This document shows positions 35,775-47,574 of a stretch of DNA of 64,000 nucleotides, in pieces; the stretch's first letter is position 1, and every line of letters begins with the position of its first letter. The notes below the pieces were generated by a model, which was not told the origin of the DNA, searched no databases, and saw only the letters and a list, made by a program, of their open reading frames with translations. A program made the translations under genes and the position numbers. Origin of the DNA: Terana coerulea (lineage: Eukaryota; Basidiomycota; Agaricomycetes; Polyporales; Phanerochaetaceae); assembly GCA_024811115.1 (NCBI GenBank), contig JAKOGH010000890.1:1-64000 (forward strand). The letters are read 5' to 3'.

Positions 35775-37587
35775 TTACTCCGATGTGAGTTGCTCTACGA
35801 AACTCTGCTCCTGGACGATGACACCATCCTCTGCCAGAAGAATCTCATGCCTATCGCCGAGGGCGATATCTGTCCGTGTTGCACGGTACGAAGCATAGGT
35901 GGTCATGTCTTCATCCCACAGTCTGTGGTGCTTCGAGTCAGAAGGACCTATAACGTACTCCGTGCGATGATAGGTTTCGCTACTATTCCTATCGCGTTCG
36001 CCGTCGCCATCCCCCCAAATTCCGTAAGTGTGGTATCAAACTCGTACACTGTCACAAATCTGTGTAGAGCGTTGGTGCCATCCGCGGCTTTCTTCCATAC
36101 CTCGCCAGTCGTCGCGTACCTGGTCCCGCATACAGCACCGGAGCCGTTGGCGTGGACGCAGTCGATGAGCCTAGCATCTTCGCTCCATATCCGCCAAGGC
36201 ACGCCGGGCAGAAACGATCCACTTTGGCTCTTCGCAGCGCTGATATGAGAGGTGATCGCATGGGACGGGATGATGATGTCGAAGGCATATTCGTCCACCT
36301 CGTCTGCGGTGCACACATTCATCGTGAGCAAGACGACGCAGTCTTCCGGAGCCCAGCGGAACTTCGCCTTGCCGCCATCACGACTGGAGAGGCGATATGT
36401 GGACGGGTAGCAGGGATGACAATCGATAGCGTTAACGCCATTGTTGCTTGCTCGTTTACCCAAGGGAGGAAGGTCGAGTTTCAGAACAGGAAAGCACGTC
36501 ACAGCTTCGAAGAACGACAAACGATGGCGGGGAATCGTGCTACAATCGAAGACGGCGATGATGGAAAGTTCGCCTCTACATCCGGTTACTGCGAGAACAT
36601 GTCTTTCGTCCAGTAGAGTAAAGCTCTGTAGCTCACTGCCATCTTCGGGCGTATTTGCAACCTCCTATAGTAACACACATTCACACACAAAATATTGAAA
36701 ACATTTAGGAGTACGCACCAGAAGCAACTCGCCCATCTTCCAGTCCCATACCCAGATTTCGCCACCCTCATCGTGTTGATGCATGACTCCTAGAAGATTG
36801 CCCAGTACAACAATCTTGCAACACAGCTCTTCAATCGGAGCGAGCATACAAGTCGCGAAATCAAGGGTAGAGGATGTCGCCAGAGAATGCCCTTCTCTTG
36901 TAGTACAGGACAACAGCTGTATCTTCAACGTTCCTTCGTTATCAACACTAAGGACTCATTGTTAAGAGAGATATCTCGACAAGTTGATGGAAAAACTCAC
37001 TTTGAAACTAAGATAAGTAGGTCCTGGTCGTAATCGCAAGCGAATGTTTCAAATTCTGGTAAGTCCATAAGCTCCCACTGCGTGGGGGTCAAACTGCGGA
37101 GTTTCGACGGAAGACGATGAAAGCGAAGGCCTCGTTGTGTTCTCTCATGACCATTCTTGATCACTTCGGTAAATATTGGGCCAGATACATGATTGACGGT
37201 GAACCCATTCGTGCGCGGACCTAACGACGAGTGTTCGGACCATTGTGCGTTCTTCCACGACTCCCGCCAGCTCCGTAGAGCGTCCAGCTTCTCACGCACG
37301 GTATAAAGCGCACTAGAAGGAAGATCTCTGGTGGCGGTGGCATAGCTTTCGATATGATACTGCAAAACCAAAGAGTTGTCGACCAGCTCTCGAAACCTTC
37401 GCGACACCTAGATAGATGAGAATCCACCGAATGTAGAGAAGCGAGTTAGAATTCAAGGGTGTCGAAATGGTTGCCCACTTGCCTGCTTGAACCCAAGAAT
37501 TTCTCTTGCCGGCAGATGTGCTAGAACGATTGCTACTAGTTCGTTGGGGAGAGCGGTGAAGGATGAGGGTTGGCTGAACAATTTCAT
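35775..37587 (-). CDS. F-box protein, tandem copy A
   Basis: The N-terminal F-box, LPNELVAIVLAHLPAREIL then FKQ-VSRRFRELVDNSL, is split by a 75-nt intron (37408-37482) with a GC donor. It is followed by LRSWRESWKNAQWSEHSSL and a beta-rich body with repeated Trp/Asp motifs (GVMHQHDEGGEIWVWDWKMGELLL; HVLAVTGCRGELSIIAVFD), reminiscent of a propeller, ending EQSFVEQLTSE. Such proteins are taken to be SCF-type adaptors. The ATG at 37585-37587 sits just before the F-box. One frameshift is seen near 36011-36016, a C6 run on the plus strand where one more base would restore the frame and match copy B. About 510 residues if repaired. Confidence 0.75.
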
Positions 37588-38206
37588 AGCAAGCAAATCT
37601 CGCAGCAATGTTAAGGAATGCGAAAGGAATATCTGACCCCGTACAATCTGAGGTCAACTCAGAACTCGCCGTACGTAGGGTTCGTGGAGAGTTCAACTTG
37701 GGCGGATGCAAGGCGGATGAAAGCCTTCGGAAAGCCTGTTCGTCTTTGTGGCGCTAATTAATCGGCACTTGCCGCCATTGTCGCGTGGCAGTGTGATGGT
37801 GCTTCTCCGGGTGTCCGATCACCACACCCAGGCCTGCTCGAGTTTAGGGTACGCTACAGCAAATTGGCACAGCAGAACTGAAAGAATCAGCAAAATGAAC
37901 TCTTTCGTACACCAAGATAGTTCAGAACAAGGTGCTCACGCCATGGCCTAGGCTCCATACGGACAATACACAACAACGAGTTAACATACAAGTTACAACC
38001 CGTATTACGAGCTTGACAGTTTGTCCAGATATTGCGATTAGTTGAGTCCGGGATGGTGCATCTCGTATAAGCTACAAGCCCTGAAGGGTGAGAGTATGGT
38101 AGGGTATGACTACCACATTGACAACTCGGATGTCTAGATGGTATAAACCTGCGTTCTTGAGTGATAACGTGGTGAGCAGACAGGAAAACGGCCTGTCGCG
38201 AACACC
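37588..38206. other. Intergenic between tandem F-box genes
   Basis: Promoter of copy A and 3' region of copy B. Short open frames only. The stretch near 38130-38160 resembles the 3' flank of copy A at 35700-35730 (TCTAGATGGTATAAA), showing that the duplication unit includes flanking DNA. Confidence 0.4.
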
Positions 38207-40005
38207 TCACATCCCAGGTAATCCTTCAAGATTCAGCTCTTTGAGTATGATTCCATCCTCAGTCAGAGAGACTTGTTGTCCGTTGTCGACTATGAGATCC
38301 GTCCACGTCGCGCGATAGGGAGCGCAGGTCGTCATATTGTCCTCCCACAACCCGTTGTGCGCCGGGTCAGAAGTGTCCGTGACATAGTCCACCCGAGGCT
38401 TCGGTTTGCGGGTATTGTCGCTGCTCGTGTTATGGCTATTTTCATTGAGCACGGAAGGCAGAATGTCGAACTCGTATACCACCACAACTTTGTGCGGATT
38501 GTAGCTGCCATTCGCGTCTTTCTTCCATACTCTGCCAATCGTCGCGTACCTCGTCCCACATACAGTGCCAGCTCCTTCAGTGTTGGTATAGTCAATAAGC
38601 CTGGTGTCTTTGCGCCATACCCGCCAGGGCAGAAAGGATAGGCCTTGCTTTTGTCGCAGCGTGGATGCAAGACAGGATCGTGCGAGAGGGAATAAGAAGA
38701 TCGATCACTTTTGGTTCGGTCCGTGCGGTATCGACGGGGCCGCCACCACCATTGTGACCACGACGACGCAGGCTTCTGGAGCCCAGCGAAACTTGATCTT
38801 GTCACCCACACGACTTGTGAGGCGAGGCGCAGATGGGTGGCAGGGTTGGCATTTGATGGCATTGAACAGCATTTTGCTTGCCTCTCCACCTGACGTGGGA
38901 AGCTCGAGCTTTACGGCGTAGCGCGTCGCAGCATCAAGAAATGACAGGCGTCGCCGAGGAAGGGCTTTGCAGTCAAACACAAAGATTACATTGAGCTTGC
39001 CTGGACTGCCGGTCACCGCAAGGACGTGCGTTTCGTCCAATATTGTAAAGTTTTGTAGCTCCCCGCCATCGTCCTGCTCGCTTGCTACGTCCTATTATAC
39101 ACAACACAACTTGATCACACTAGGCAATGGGGCATTTCTGGTGCACGTACCAGCAATAATTTGCCCTTCTTCCAGTCCCATACCAATATTTCGCTGCCCT
39201 CATCGTGCTGATGCATCACCCCTAGTAGATCTCCCAATATGACAATCCTGCACCACATTTGTTCGACCGCGACAAGCCTTCCAATTGCGAAATTGAGCGT
39301 GGAGGACACTGCCATGGGATGCGAGCCGCCTGTAGTGCACGATAACAAGTGGGCCTTCAATGTGCCCTGATTATCCACACTGGCAAAAATTGAGGTCCAT
39401 TTGCAGTAAATGCGCATCGAGACTCACTTTGAAAGCAATACAAGGAGGTCCTGGTCGTGGTCACATGTGAATGCTTCAAACTCTGGCAAATTCGTCAACT
39501 CCCACTGCGTGGAGGCCAGCCCGCGAACTTTCGATGGGAGACCATGGAAGCGAAGACCATCTATAGTCCCACATTCTGTACAGTTGATGATTTCGATGAA
39601 AAGGGAACGAGTCAGGAATCTGCACGGTCCCCGCCTTCTGGAAGTCCCAGAGACGAATTTTCGGACCACTGCGCGTACTTCCACGACTCCCGCCAGTTTC
39701 GCAATGCGTCTAGCTTATTGCGAACAGTATATTCCCCACTGGAAGAGGTGTCTGCGGTGGCGGAAGCGAAGCCTTCGATTTTGTATTGTAACGCCAAAGA
39801 GTCATCGACTAGCTCTCGAAACCGTCGAGACACCTGGATAGTTGACAGTGCAAAAGGATGGTGCGGCATATCAGGATGTGGGGACATCAAGGAAGGTTGC
39901 CTGCTTGAACCCAAGGATCTCCTTCGCCGGCAGATGTGCGAGAACGATTGTCACCAGTTCATTGTGGAGAGAACCGAAGGCTGAATATTGACCGAGCAAA
40001 GCCAT
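38207..40005 (-). CDS. F-box protein, tandem copy B (two compensating frameshifts)
   Basis: Paralogue of 35775-37587 along its full length: LHNELVTIVLAHLPAKEIL, VSRRFRELVDDSLALQY, LRNWRESWKYAQWSENSSL, GVMHQHDEGSEILVWDWKKGKLLL, HVLAVTGSPGKLNVIFVFD, with a stop at 38207-38209. The first intron (39834-39900) again starts with GC rather than GT, at the same position as in copy A. Comparison with copy A shows two opposite single-base frame changes 85 bases apart. The first is at a GGGG run (38736-38739, one base missing). The second is at a TTTT run (38649-38652, one extra). Correcting both restores a sequence collinear with copy A (FLPWRVW against PWRIW). It is therefore either a nearly intact gene with sequence errors or a very recent pseudogene. 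Confidence 0.7.
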
Positions 40006-40452
40006 GACGAAAGAGCTGCACAACGGTTCCGTGAATGTGAGAAAGGAGAATGCGAGTGCGGTGTCCGAGGAGGAACCGGACGGAGGAGAGCCTTAAGGAT
40101 TTTCTTTGTGGCGTTTGGCACCCTGAACGGCAGTTGCCGTCATGGTCGCGTGGCAAAATCACGTGTCACACGACGTCTTACGAGTCACCGCACCAAGTTG
40201 TTCGAGTTTGTAGACGTACCAGATGACAGACTAAGTCATCGCTGCCTAAATTCCTATCATCATTGGCATCCTTCAGCATGAAAATAGGGACCAGTACATG
40301 CATTGCAAGGATATGACTAGTACTACACCAATAGATATCGTCGTAATTTAGATACAATAGAACATATTGCTAAGTAGTAGCAGTGGATATTTACGAGAGA
40401 GATCATGAAGGTGCATTAGATATACAACAGTGTTGAGGTACCGCGAGGGATG
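40006..40452. other. Intergenic
   Basis: Promoter of F-box copy B and 3' flank of metacaspase A. No coding signal. Confidence 0.4.
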
Positions 40453-42662
40453 TTACATAATGAACTCGAGGTTAGTGTCCTAAGTCCAGTGTTAGCAGCT
40501 CAGCGCGAAGAACGGCGGAGGATAAAACGTACGATCCGGTGGGACGACGAGAGCTGCGGTTTCTGGCTGTACTTCTCCTTGAGAATCTTCCTATGCACGA
40601 CAGCAGGTCAACAAAAGCCTTGAAGCTTCACCGAAGCGTACACTTACCGGACGGAGAGAAGCAGCTCCTGGTACGACTGATGAGGCTTCTGGCGCAAGGA
40701 AAACACGAAGGCCTGGCACAAAAAAATTCAATAGTACATCCAACATAGACAGACGAGAACCCACATGACTCATCGCACCAACAGCAATCCCCGCCTCAAC
40801 AGTGTCGGCACTAGTCTGCGAGTCCATGCATCCGCTAAAGGATATCTGCGTAATCAAACTAAGTGGAATGGACTAGCGAATGAATGGGAATGTCGGCTTA
40901 CGACATCCGCTGGGGTAGCCTTGAGTTTGATGTGACTACGTGTCACCTGCGACCCCTTTATGCGGCCATTGCTGTGGTACTACAGTCCTGCTCAGTTCGC
41001 GAACGCTGTACTAGAGCTGCATGCTCACTAAGTAAGGCAAATCTGGAGATTTTCAGGTTAGCCTCTGGCTGCAATCCGGCGAAGCACCTCACATACCAAG
41101 AATAGAACCAGAGTGGCAGGACTTAAAGTGCTAAGTGAGATCGGGTCCCCAAAAGGAGCTTTCTAGTACTTACGTCGAACAACGCCTATTGAATGGTTGT
41201 AAGAGCATGCCAAATAAAGACGATGAAAGACAAACTTACGGTCAGTCTGCAACCCAAAGGTAGCGGTGCCACCATGATGTCGTGCATAAGCTACGTTCGG
41301 TAGTCAGAACAGAGCCCGGGCGAGAAGGAATATGTCGCGTACGTCATCAGTAATGATGCCCGCGGTCTTGAAGTCTACAGGAAGAATGACTGTACGACGC
41401 TACACAGTCAGGGAAAAGCCTCGACAACGTGGTAATGGAATGGCTATACCTTCATCATAGCCGTCAACTTCGTCGCCGTCCCTGTCCTTAACTTGCGAGC
41501 CGTGACCAGAGTCTGCAGTATACCTGTTAGGCGATATCCAGTTCGATGCAAGTAGCGCAACGAATGGGAGGCGTACAGTGTACGAACAAGGAGTCGTGCT
41601 TGTGCGGTTCCTTCACAAGCCAGCGCATGGCGTCGAGCACGTTCTGGCGAGTGGGTCTCTGACGCGGATTGCTGGCGTCGTCAGTCAGAAGAACGATATC
41701 TTCGGGCTTATATCCGCAATGACCTAAAGACGTTTAGTTAGTCTCTGGTATAACCGCGTAATGTTGTGGGCGAGTTTACGGATGAGGAACTTGACGACAT
41801 TCTTTGCGTCGTTGATGCATCCACGAAGCTCGTGTGGTGTTTCGTAGTAGTTGATACCAATCTAAAGGTGAATGTGGTCAGAATACATGAAGTACGCGGT
41901 AGACGCGAAAAGCCTTACGCAAAGGGCTTTCTTACGGCCTGTGCATTTAGAGTACTCGAAATACCCCGGTTGGACTGGGGGTCCAACTGGGTGCGATACC
42001 GGGGCATCTACAATCGATGTGAATACACAGTTTTGCAGTCTACTGTAGCCCCGCGCACTTACGGTGGTGAGCGGGTCTGCTGACAGGAGGCTGGTGGTGC
42101 ATCACCGCTGTAACATATTTCAGCAGATGGCAGCGGATCAAATGGTGGCCTCCGACTCACGCTGACTACTATAAGTCGCATTGCTGGGCCTATGAGGATG
42201 CGAGTGGCTGTGCGTATGACGGTGAGAATGGTGCGACTGGTGGGAATGGTGCGTATGGCTGCTGTGGCCACTGTCGTTCGAACCGTAGGATACTTGAATA
42301 TCAAACCCGGCTGCACGAGGCACTCCTGCGCCTGCGAAAGGGCTCACGGGTTCATAACCGGGGGTGTTGTGTGGGCTCGAATGATTTGAAGGGTACACCA
42401 TGTACGATGGACTTGGACTCGGCTGTGCCGATGGCATGGAAGTACCGCCACCATGGAAACCACTACTACGAGGTCAGTTTTGCTCATGTCGTGGCAAGTT
42501 TGACTTACGGTGGTGGGTATGAGCTCGATCTGTGGCAATACGGACGTCATTTAGGTTTATTTCCTTGTGCTGATATTAGGTTGTGACTTACTGCGGCGGA
42601 TACGATGGACGCGGAGGTTCCTGGCCTGGGACATACGTCCCTTGGTCTCCAAAATCCCACAT
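40453..42662 (-). CDS. MCA1: Type I metacaspase, copy A
   Basis: Cysteine protease of the caspase fold, cutting after Arg/Lys and linked to stress, ageing and protein quality control. The prodomain (MWDFGDQGTYVPGQEPPRPSYPPQ in part, then Gly/Pro/Ser-rich and a His/Ser run HTHHSHQSHHSHRHTHSHSH) is the low-complexity N-terminus usual in fungi. The p20 part gives YFEYSKCTGRKKALC, IGINYY, HELRGCINDAKNVVKFL, and the catalytic His in HYSGHGSQ with DRDGDEVDGYDEVI. The catalytic Cys is in FDSCHSGS. The p10 part has VISFSGCMDSQTSADT and GAMSHAFV, ending DTNLEFIM. At least 15 exons join in frame, including a 12-nt exon (41174-41185, ALFD) next to a 25-nt exon (41097-41121, catalytic Cys). About 430 residues. 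It is divergent from the gene at 43318. All key residues are present. Confidence 0.88.
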
Positions 42663-43317
42663 CATCTTGGACGAGCTTACTTCACAAACACGGATTGGTT
42701 GAAGGTGTAGGCTATGGAATGGGTATGACGGGTGACCGTCGGGGGATAAGGCAGATCTCGACCGCTGGCAACAGCGTCGGAGACTAATAAGGACCGCTGA
42801 GGCGCTCTAGCTGTCAAGCTGGACACAGACAGGAAGCCGCTTGAGACCACACAGCCCAAGTACTCCCTGCCGGGAACGTGTGACTCGGACTGTATTGCCA
42901 AGCTCACAGCGGCCGTAAGCGGCGGAACTCAGGGGGCTAGTACTGGATTTATAAAGAAATCCAGAAAACGGCTGTAAGGAAATCAGTAACTATATAGGGA
43001 AATAGGGCAAAGAGCACCTGTTAGGGCTTATTATTAGCCTTCTCAGGTCTGGTTAATCCGCAACGGCTGTGCTGTTGTCCACTGCAACTCTGCGAGGCCG
43101 ACCGAGATAGGTCGGAGGAAAGAGCGGCGGGCGTCGACGCCGAACGTCCGAGTTCGGCATCTCGGCCCGTCTCTGCCTTGGCGGGTCACAGGACCATAGC
43201 GCGTCACGCGTCACGCGCCGGTCCTTCCTGCACATCGCTCAGTTCTCTCAGCTCTGACTCGCTTGCTGCTTGTTAGCTTGGCCATTTTCACTGACTTCTT
43301 GGCTGTATTCATAAATC
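42663..43317. promoter_or_regulatory. Shared promoter region of metacaspase A and U3-associated-like copy 1
   Basis: Divergent intergenic region, conserved in part with 47575-48221. Conserved blocks are the inverted repeat GCCGAACGTCCGAGTTCGGC (43139-43158), CATCTCGGCCCGTC, GCGGGTCACAGGACCA, and an ACGCGT core (43206-43211) within GCGTCACGCGTCACGCG. ACGCGT is the MluI cell-cycle box bound by MBF in fungi; its use here is inferred. Confidence 0.45.
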
Positions 43318-43820
43318 ATGTCCAGAAGTCCGTCGCCCAGCGCCGACGAGGCTCCTGAAGCCTTTCTCGTTAAAGGAGAAGACCACGATTTTTGGCGCGG
43401 AAGAAGATGAGGAGCAGAGTGCTGGTGCAAGCGCAAGCGGAGTTCCTTCGAGAGAGGAGTTGGAAGCCCGTATGGTCAGGGCGATGGTGGACGCAGAGCT
43501 GGAGTAGGGCGAAGACAAGGAAGATGAGCTTGAGCCGGAGGCAGCAGAGGACCAAAGCGAGGATGCAGAACCATTGGCGGGATCCGACGAAGACCTCAGA
43601 AGGGCGCGACAAAGATGTACCCTTGAGCTCGGAGTCCGACGAAGACGACGTTCTTCCTCCACCAAAAAAGTCCGCGATGAAGAAAACCAAATTAGCAAGA
43701 CCGTTGCAAAGTGAAGTTGGCCACCTGCCAGTTCACTTGTTCGCCTCCGCTTTCTAGCAGTTACCGCCTGAAGCGCCGTCTTCGTCGAAACTGAAGTATT
43801 GAAGTCGACGAGACAACGGA
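43318..43820 (+). pseudogene. U3-snoRNA-associated-like gene, copy 1, truncated
   Basis: Aligns with the start of the intact copy at 48222 (MSRSPSPSADEAPEAF). It lacks about 160 bases that encode the lysine-rich segment there, and shifts frame at the deletion. It carries in-frame stops where copy 2 has sense codons (GAGTAG near 43505; TTCTAGCAG near 43755). Similarity ends about 43820, before the conserved C-terminal domain. Nonsense mutations and loss of the domain mean this copy cannot make the protein. Confidence 0.7.
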
Positions 43821-43909
43821 CTCAGGCCACACCGCATAGGCAAAGTCCGCCCCAAACTTGTGATCCGCGATCACGGACAGTTCCGCCGCCCGCGCCACAA
43901 AGTCGAACC

Positions 43910-45056
43910 ATGTTCGAACGTGCTGCCGGTGGCGCTTTCAACAACTCCTCGCGAGAACCCAACGCGTTCCGCAATATTTCCAGTGAGTACTATTTCCCTA
44001 TTTCGGCGAAATATCTGATGTAACAGGGCTCACCAGCGCGCGTTTTCCAAGGAGGACGTACTCCTACACAATAATATTGTAGAAGGAGACCCTGCGGCGA
44101 AATATGCGTTCAGCAAAACATACTGCTACATCTGGCATAGGATACGAGGTATGCATGTTATACTGAGCAGGCTTACGGTTTGAAAGGTGCTTATCATCAA
44201 GAATGTTTATAGGAAGACGGCTTGCCAGAAGACACACCGCGAGCTTCCGTAAAGATCGAGCCAGCAGACGGGGGTCAGATAATTCATGCGGTGAGGGCAA
44301 TTTATCTTATCCTCTCTGGCATAAGCTTAGGCCAGCTATCGTTAATAGACTGTGAATCGCCAGCGCAATACTCGACTACAAGAGCGCGGCGTGAAAGGCA
44401 CTCCTGTATCACAAACAAAGGATGAGGTGCGCACGCTGCTCAGTGCTAACCAGCATCTAATGAAGATCCATCATTCTCGTAGGAAGAGAGCTCGGACGAT
44501 TCCGATTTTGAGATGCACGAAGACGTAGTACGAGCCCGAGACTTCCGAAACCAACACAAGCAGCCAGGCTGTGAACATCCCACGACATATACGCTGAGTA
44601 TTTTGCTGACACCTTTCGATTCGTTCGTAGGTGGTGCAGCGAGCTCCAGGGCTGAACCCAGGCTCCTGGAACACCAGCGTGGAGAGAACGTGGCCCACAG
44701 GAACGAGACGTACCCAGCGATACTTCCACGGCATCCTGTCGTACGCCGACCACATAGCCTTCCTCGAGGAGTGGCGACAAGCTGGCAAACATCAGCGAAC
44801 AAACAAAGGGAAACAGCGCGGAGAAATAATGCAGATTCGCTCAACCATGCGCATGAGGTTCCCCGGATGGCATAGTAACCTGAACACCATCAAGGCTGCG
44901 ATCAAGTCCATCCCGGAGTGGCGGTCATGGTTCGAGAGGCTGAACGGGGAGCGGAATGAGAAGTTGAAGGCGAGGCAGGTAAAGAGAGCTGAAGCAAAGG
45001 CTCAGAGAGCCAAGGCCGCAGAGAAGAAGGCTAAGCAGGCTACCAGAGCGCAGTAG
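43910..45056 (+). CDS. Uncharacterised basic protein with C-terminal Lys/Ala-rich coiled coil
   Basis: I do not recognise the family. Spliced reading from the ATG at 43910 gives RAAGGAFNNSSREPNAF, then AHQRAFSKEDVLLHNNIVEG (in part) and FSKTYCYIWHRIRG. Next is an exon with ASVKIEPADGG (a SUMO-site-like VKIE), VNRQRNTRLQERGVKGTP and EESSDDSDFEMHEDVVRARD. The last long exon (about 44631-45056) holds TRRTQRYFHGILSYADHIAFLEEW and IKSIPEWRSWFERLNGER, and ends in an Arg/Lys/Ala-rich helix (KAEAKAQRAKAAEKK-like). The introns have consensus GT-AG ends. The protein is probably nuclear, given its basic and acidic patches. It exists only beside copy 1 of the tandem duplication, not copy 2, so it marks a duplication boundary. 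The first exon may lie further upstream. Confidence 0.6.
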
Positions 45057-45365
45057 TATGATCTCCACCGTTGTGGCACCATATGCACTATCCGAGCACA
45101 CCTCAGAGCTGTCTCGATCGCTCTCCTTATGTCAAAATTACCGGAAAATCACTTTTGAGGATACACATCATGGTCTCACATCATGGTCTCGATACAACAG
45201 AAGCGAGGTATACAAGGATAAATACATGCACTACAAGGGTATGATTACACCAATAAATGGCCTGGTACTTTATGCGACATAAAACACAGCGACAGCAAAT
45301 CGCGTCCTGATAAAGGCAGCCTAGATATATGTACAACAACTTTGCGTCTTCGTAGCAGACAGATA

Positions 45366-47574
45366 TTACATAATAAATTGGAGATTGGTGTCCTGAGTAC
45401 GAGGTCAGTATATGTAAAGACGAACTACGGCGACTGGTACGTACAATCCGATGGGATGTCGAGAGTTGCGGTTTCTGGCTGTACCTCTCCTTGAGGATCT
45501 TCCTACAGACAACAGCAAGTCAACAAGACAACAAGCTTTACTGAAGCTTGCACTTACCGGACAGAGAGAAGCAGTTCCTGGTACGACTGGTGAGGTTTCT
45601 GGCGCATGGAAAACATGAAGGCCTTCGCGACACGTAAGAATTAGCGGCATAGTCGATGCAGAAAGACGAGACCCTACATGACTCATTGCACCAGCAGCGA
45701 TGCCTGCTTCGACGGTGTCGGCGCTAGTCTGCGAGTCCTTGCATCCGCTGAAGGAGATCTACGAAACAAAACTAAGCGGAAGAGAGAAGAGGACGGCTAA
45801 AAGGGTTGCCTTACGACGTCTGCTGGAGTAGCCTTGAGTTTTCTGTGACTACGCGACACCTGCGACCCCTTCGCACGGCCGTTACTGTGGTACTGCGATA
45901 CGACTCAGTCTCCAAACCCCGGTCTGATATCTGCAGAGCTTACTAGGTACGGCAAATCTGGAGGATTTTTGGGTTAGGTTCTGACCGCAATGCAGGGGGA
46001 CGCTTCACTTACCGAGCACGGAACCGGAGTGGCAGGACTGAAAGCGCCGAGTGAGAACGCGTCTCTGAATGTATTTTTCTGGTGCTTACGTCGAACAAAG
46101 CCTAGTGAAAGCTCGTTAGAGCATGTCAATTCGCGACGGTCATAAATAACTTACGGTCAGTCTGCAGCCCATAGGTAGCGGTGCCACCATGACGTCGTGC
46201 ATTAAGCTGTGTTCAATGGTCAGAACCGAGCTTGGGCAAAAATAACTTTTGGCGTACGTCATCAGTGATGATACCTGCGGTTTTGAAGTCCGCAGGAAGA
46301 ATGACTACACGACGCCATGTAAGTCTGGAACAAGTCTTGACCAACATGATAGAGTGACCATACCTTCATCGTAGCCGTCAACTTCGTCACCATCCCGGTC
46401 CTTGACTTGCGAGCCGTGACCGGAGTCTGGGGTATACGTGTCAGTCCATATTCAGTTCGATGCATGGGAGGCCTACAGTGGAAGAACAAGGAGTCGTGCT
46501 TGTGGGGCTCCTTCACAAGCCAGCGCATGGCGTCAAGCATGTTCTGCCGAGTTGGTGTCTGACGCGGGTTGCTGGCGTCGTCAGTAAGAAGAACAATATC
46601 CTCTGCCTTATATCCGCAGTGCCCTGAAAACGTTGATTAGCCACTGCTACAATCGAATTATCTTACAGGCAGACTTACGGATAAGGAACTTGACGACATT
46701 CTTTGCGTCGTTGATGCATCCACGAAGCTCATGTGGCGTTCCATAATAGTTGACACCAATCTATAGCCAGACGGGTTCAGAGTGCAAAAAAGCGGTAGAT
46801 GCGAGAAGGCTTACGCAAAGGGCTTTCTTACGGCCTGTGCACTTGGAGTATTCGAAATACCCTGGTTGAGCTGGGGGCCAACTGGGTGTGATACTGGGGC
46901 ATCTACAAGCGACGTAAGTACGGGGTTTTGTGATCTACCGTAGCCTCTGAGCACTTACGGTGCTTGGCGGGTCTGCTGGCGGGAGGCTGGTGGTGCGTCA
47001 CCGCTGTAACATGCATTAGATGATTGCAACGGGTCAAACGATGGCGTCCCACTCACGTTGAGTAGTGTAAGTCACATTGTTGTTGGGTCTTTGAGGATGT
47101 GAGTGACTATGAGTATGGCGATGCGAATGGTGCGACTGGTGGGAATGGTGTGTATGACCGCTGTGGCCAGTGTCGTTCGAGCCGTAGGAGATTTCAAGGT
47201 CAAAACCTGCGGCACGAGGCACTCCTGCGCCTGCAAATGGGCTTGCGGGTTCGGGACCGGGTGTGTTGTGCGAGTTTGAATGGCTTGAAGGGTACACCGT
47301 GTAGGAGGGGCTCGGACTCGGCTGTGCCATTGGCATTGAGTTACCCCCACCGTGTGAACTACCACCGTAGGTTAGCTCCATTTATGTTGTGGCACACTGT
47401 CCACCTTGACTTACGCTTGCGGGTATGAGCTCTGTCTGCGGCAAGACAGATATTAGTGAGGTTTACCCACTTATACTGATAGGGGCTTATAACTTACTGC
47501 GGCGGATGTGATGGACGCGGAGGTTCCGAGTCCTGGCCTGGGACGTACGTCCCTCGGTCTCCAAAATCCCACAT
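45366..47574 (-). CDS. MCA1: Type I metacaspase, copy B (one frameshift)
   Basis: Paralogue of 40453-42662 with the same exon plan. Prodomain: MWDFGDRGTYVPG, a His/Ser run and NNNVTYTTQ. Catalytic core: QNMLDAMRWLVKEPHKHDSLF, the His motif HYSGHGSQ assembled across an intron, KDRDGDEVDGYDE, the 12-nt exon ALFD (46090-46101) and the Cys exon SCHSGSV (46013-46037). C-terminus: DTNLQFIM, stop at 45366-45368. Relative to copy A, one base is missing at a GGGGG run on the plus strand (46873-46877). This puts WPPAQPGYFEYSKC out of frame with the prodomain; a sixth G would restore it. All catalytic residues are kept, so the gene may well be functional if that is an error. Two metacaspases in tandem could have diverged in prodomain use. 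Confidence 0.82.

Larger units (their letters stand above)
40453..43820. repeat. Tandem duplication unit 1 (metacaspase plus divergent partner)
   Basis: Directly repeated at 45366-48830. Both genes, their introns and much of the promoter align by eye. Unit 1 keeps the better metacaspase and the dead partner; unit 2 keeps the intact partner. Confidence 0.8.

Noticed and set aside
42138..42440. The His/Ser repeat as a stand-alone metal-binding peptide gene
   Set aside because: It splices in frame to the metacaspase core in both copies and is its low-complexity prodomain.
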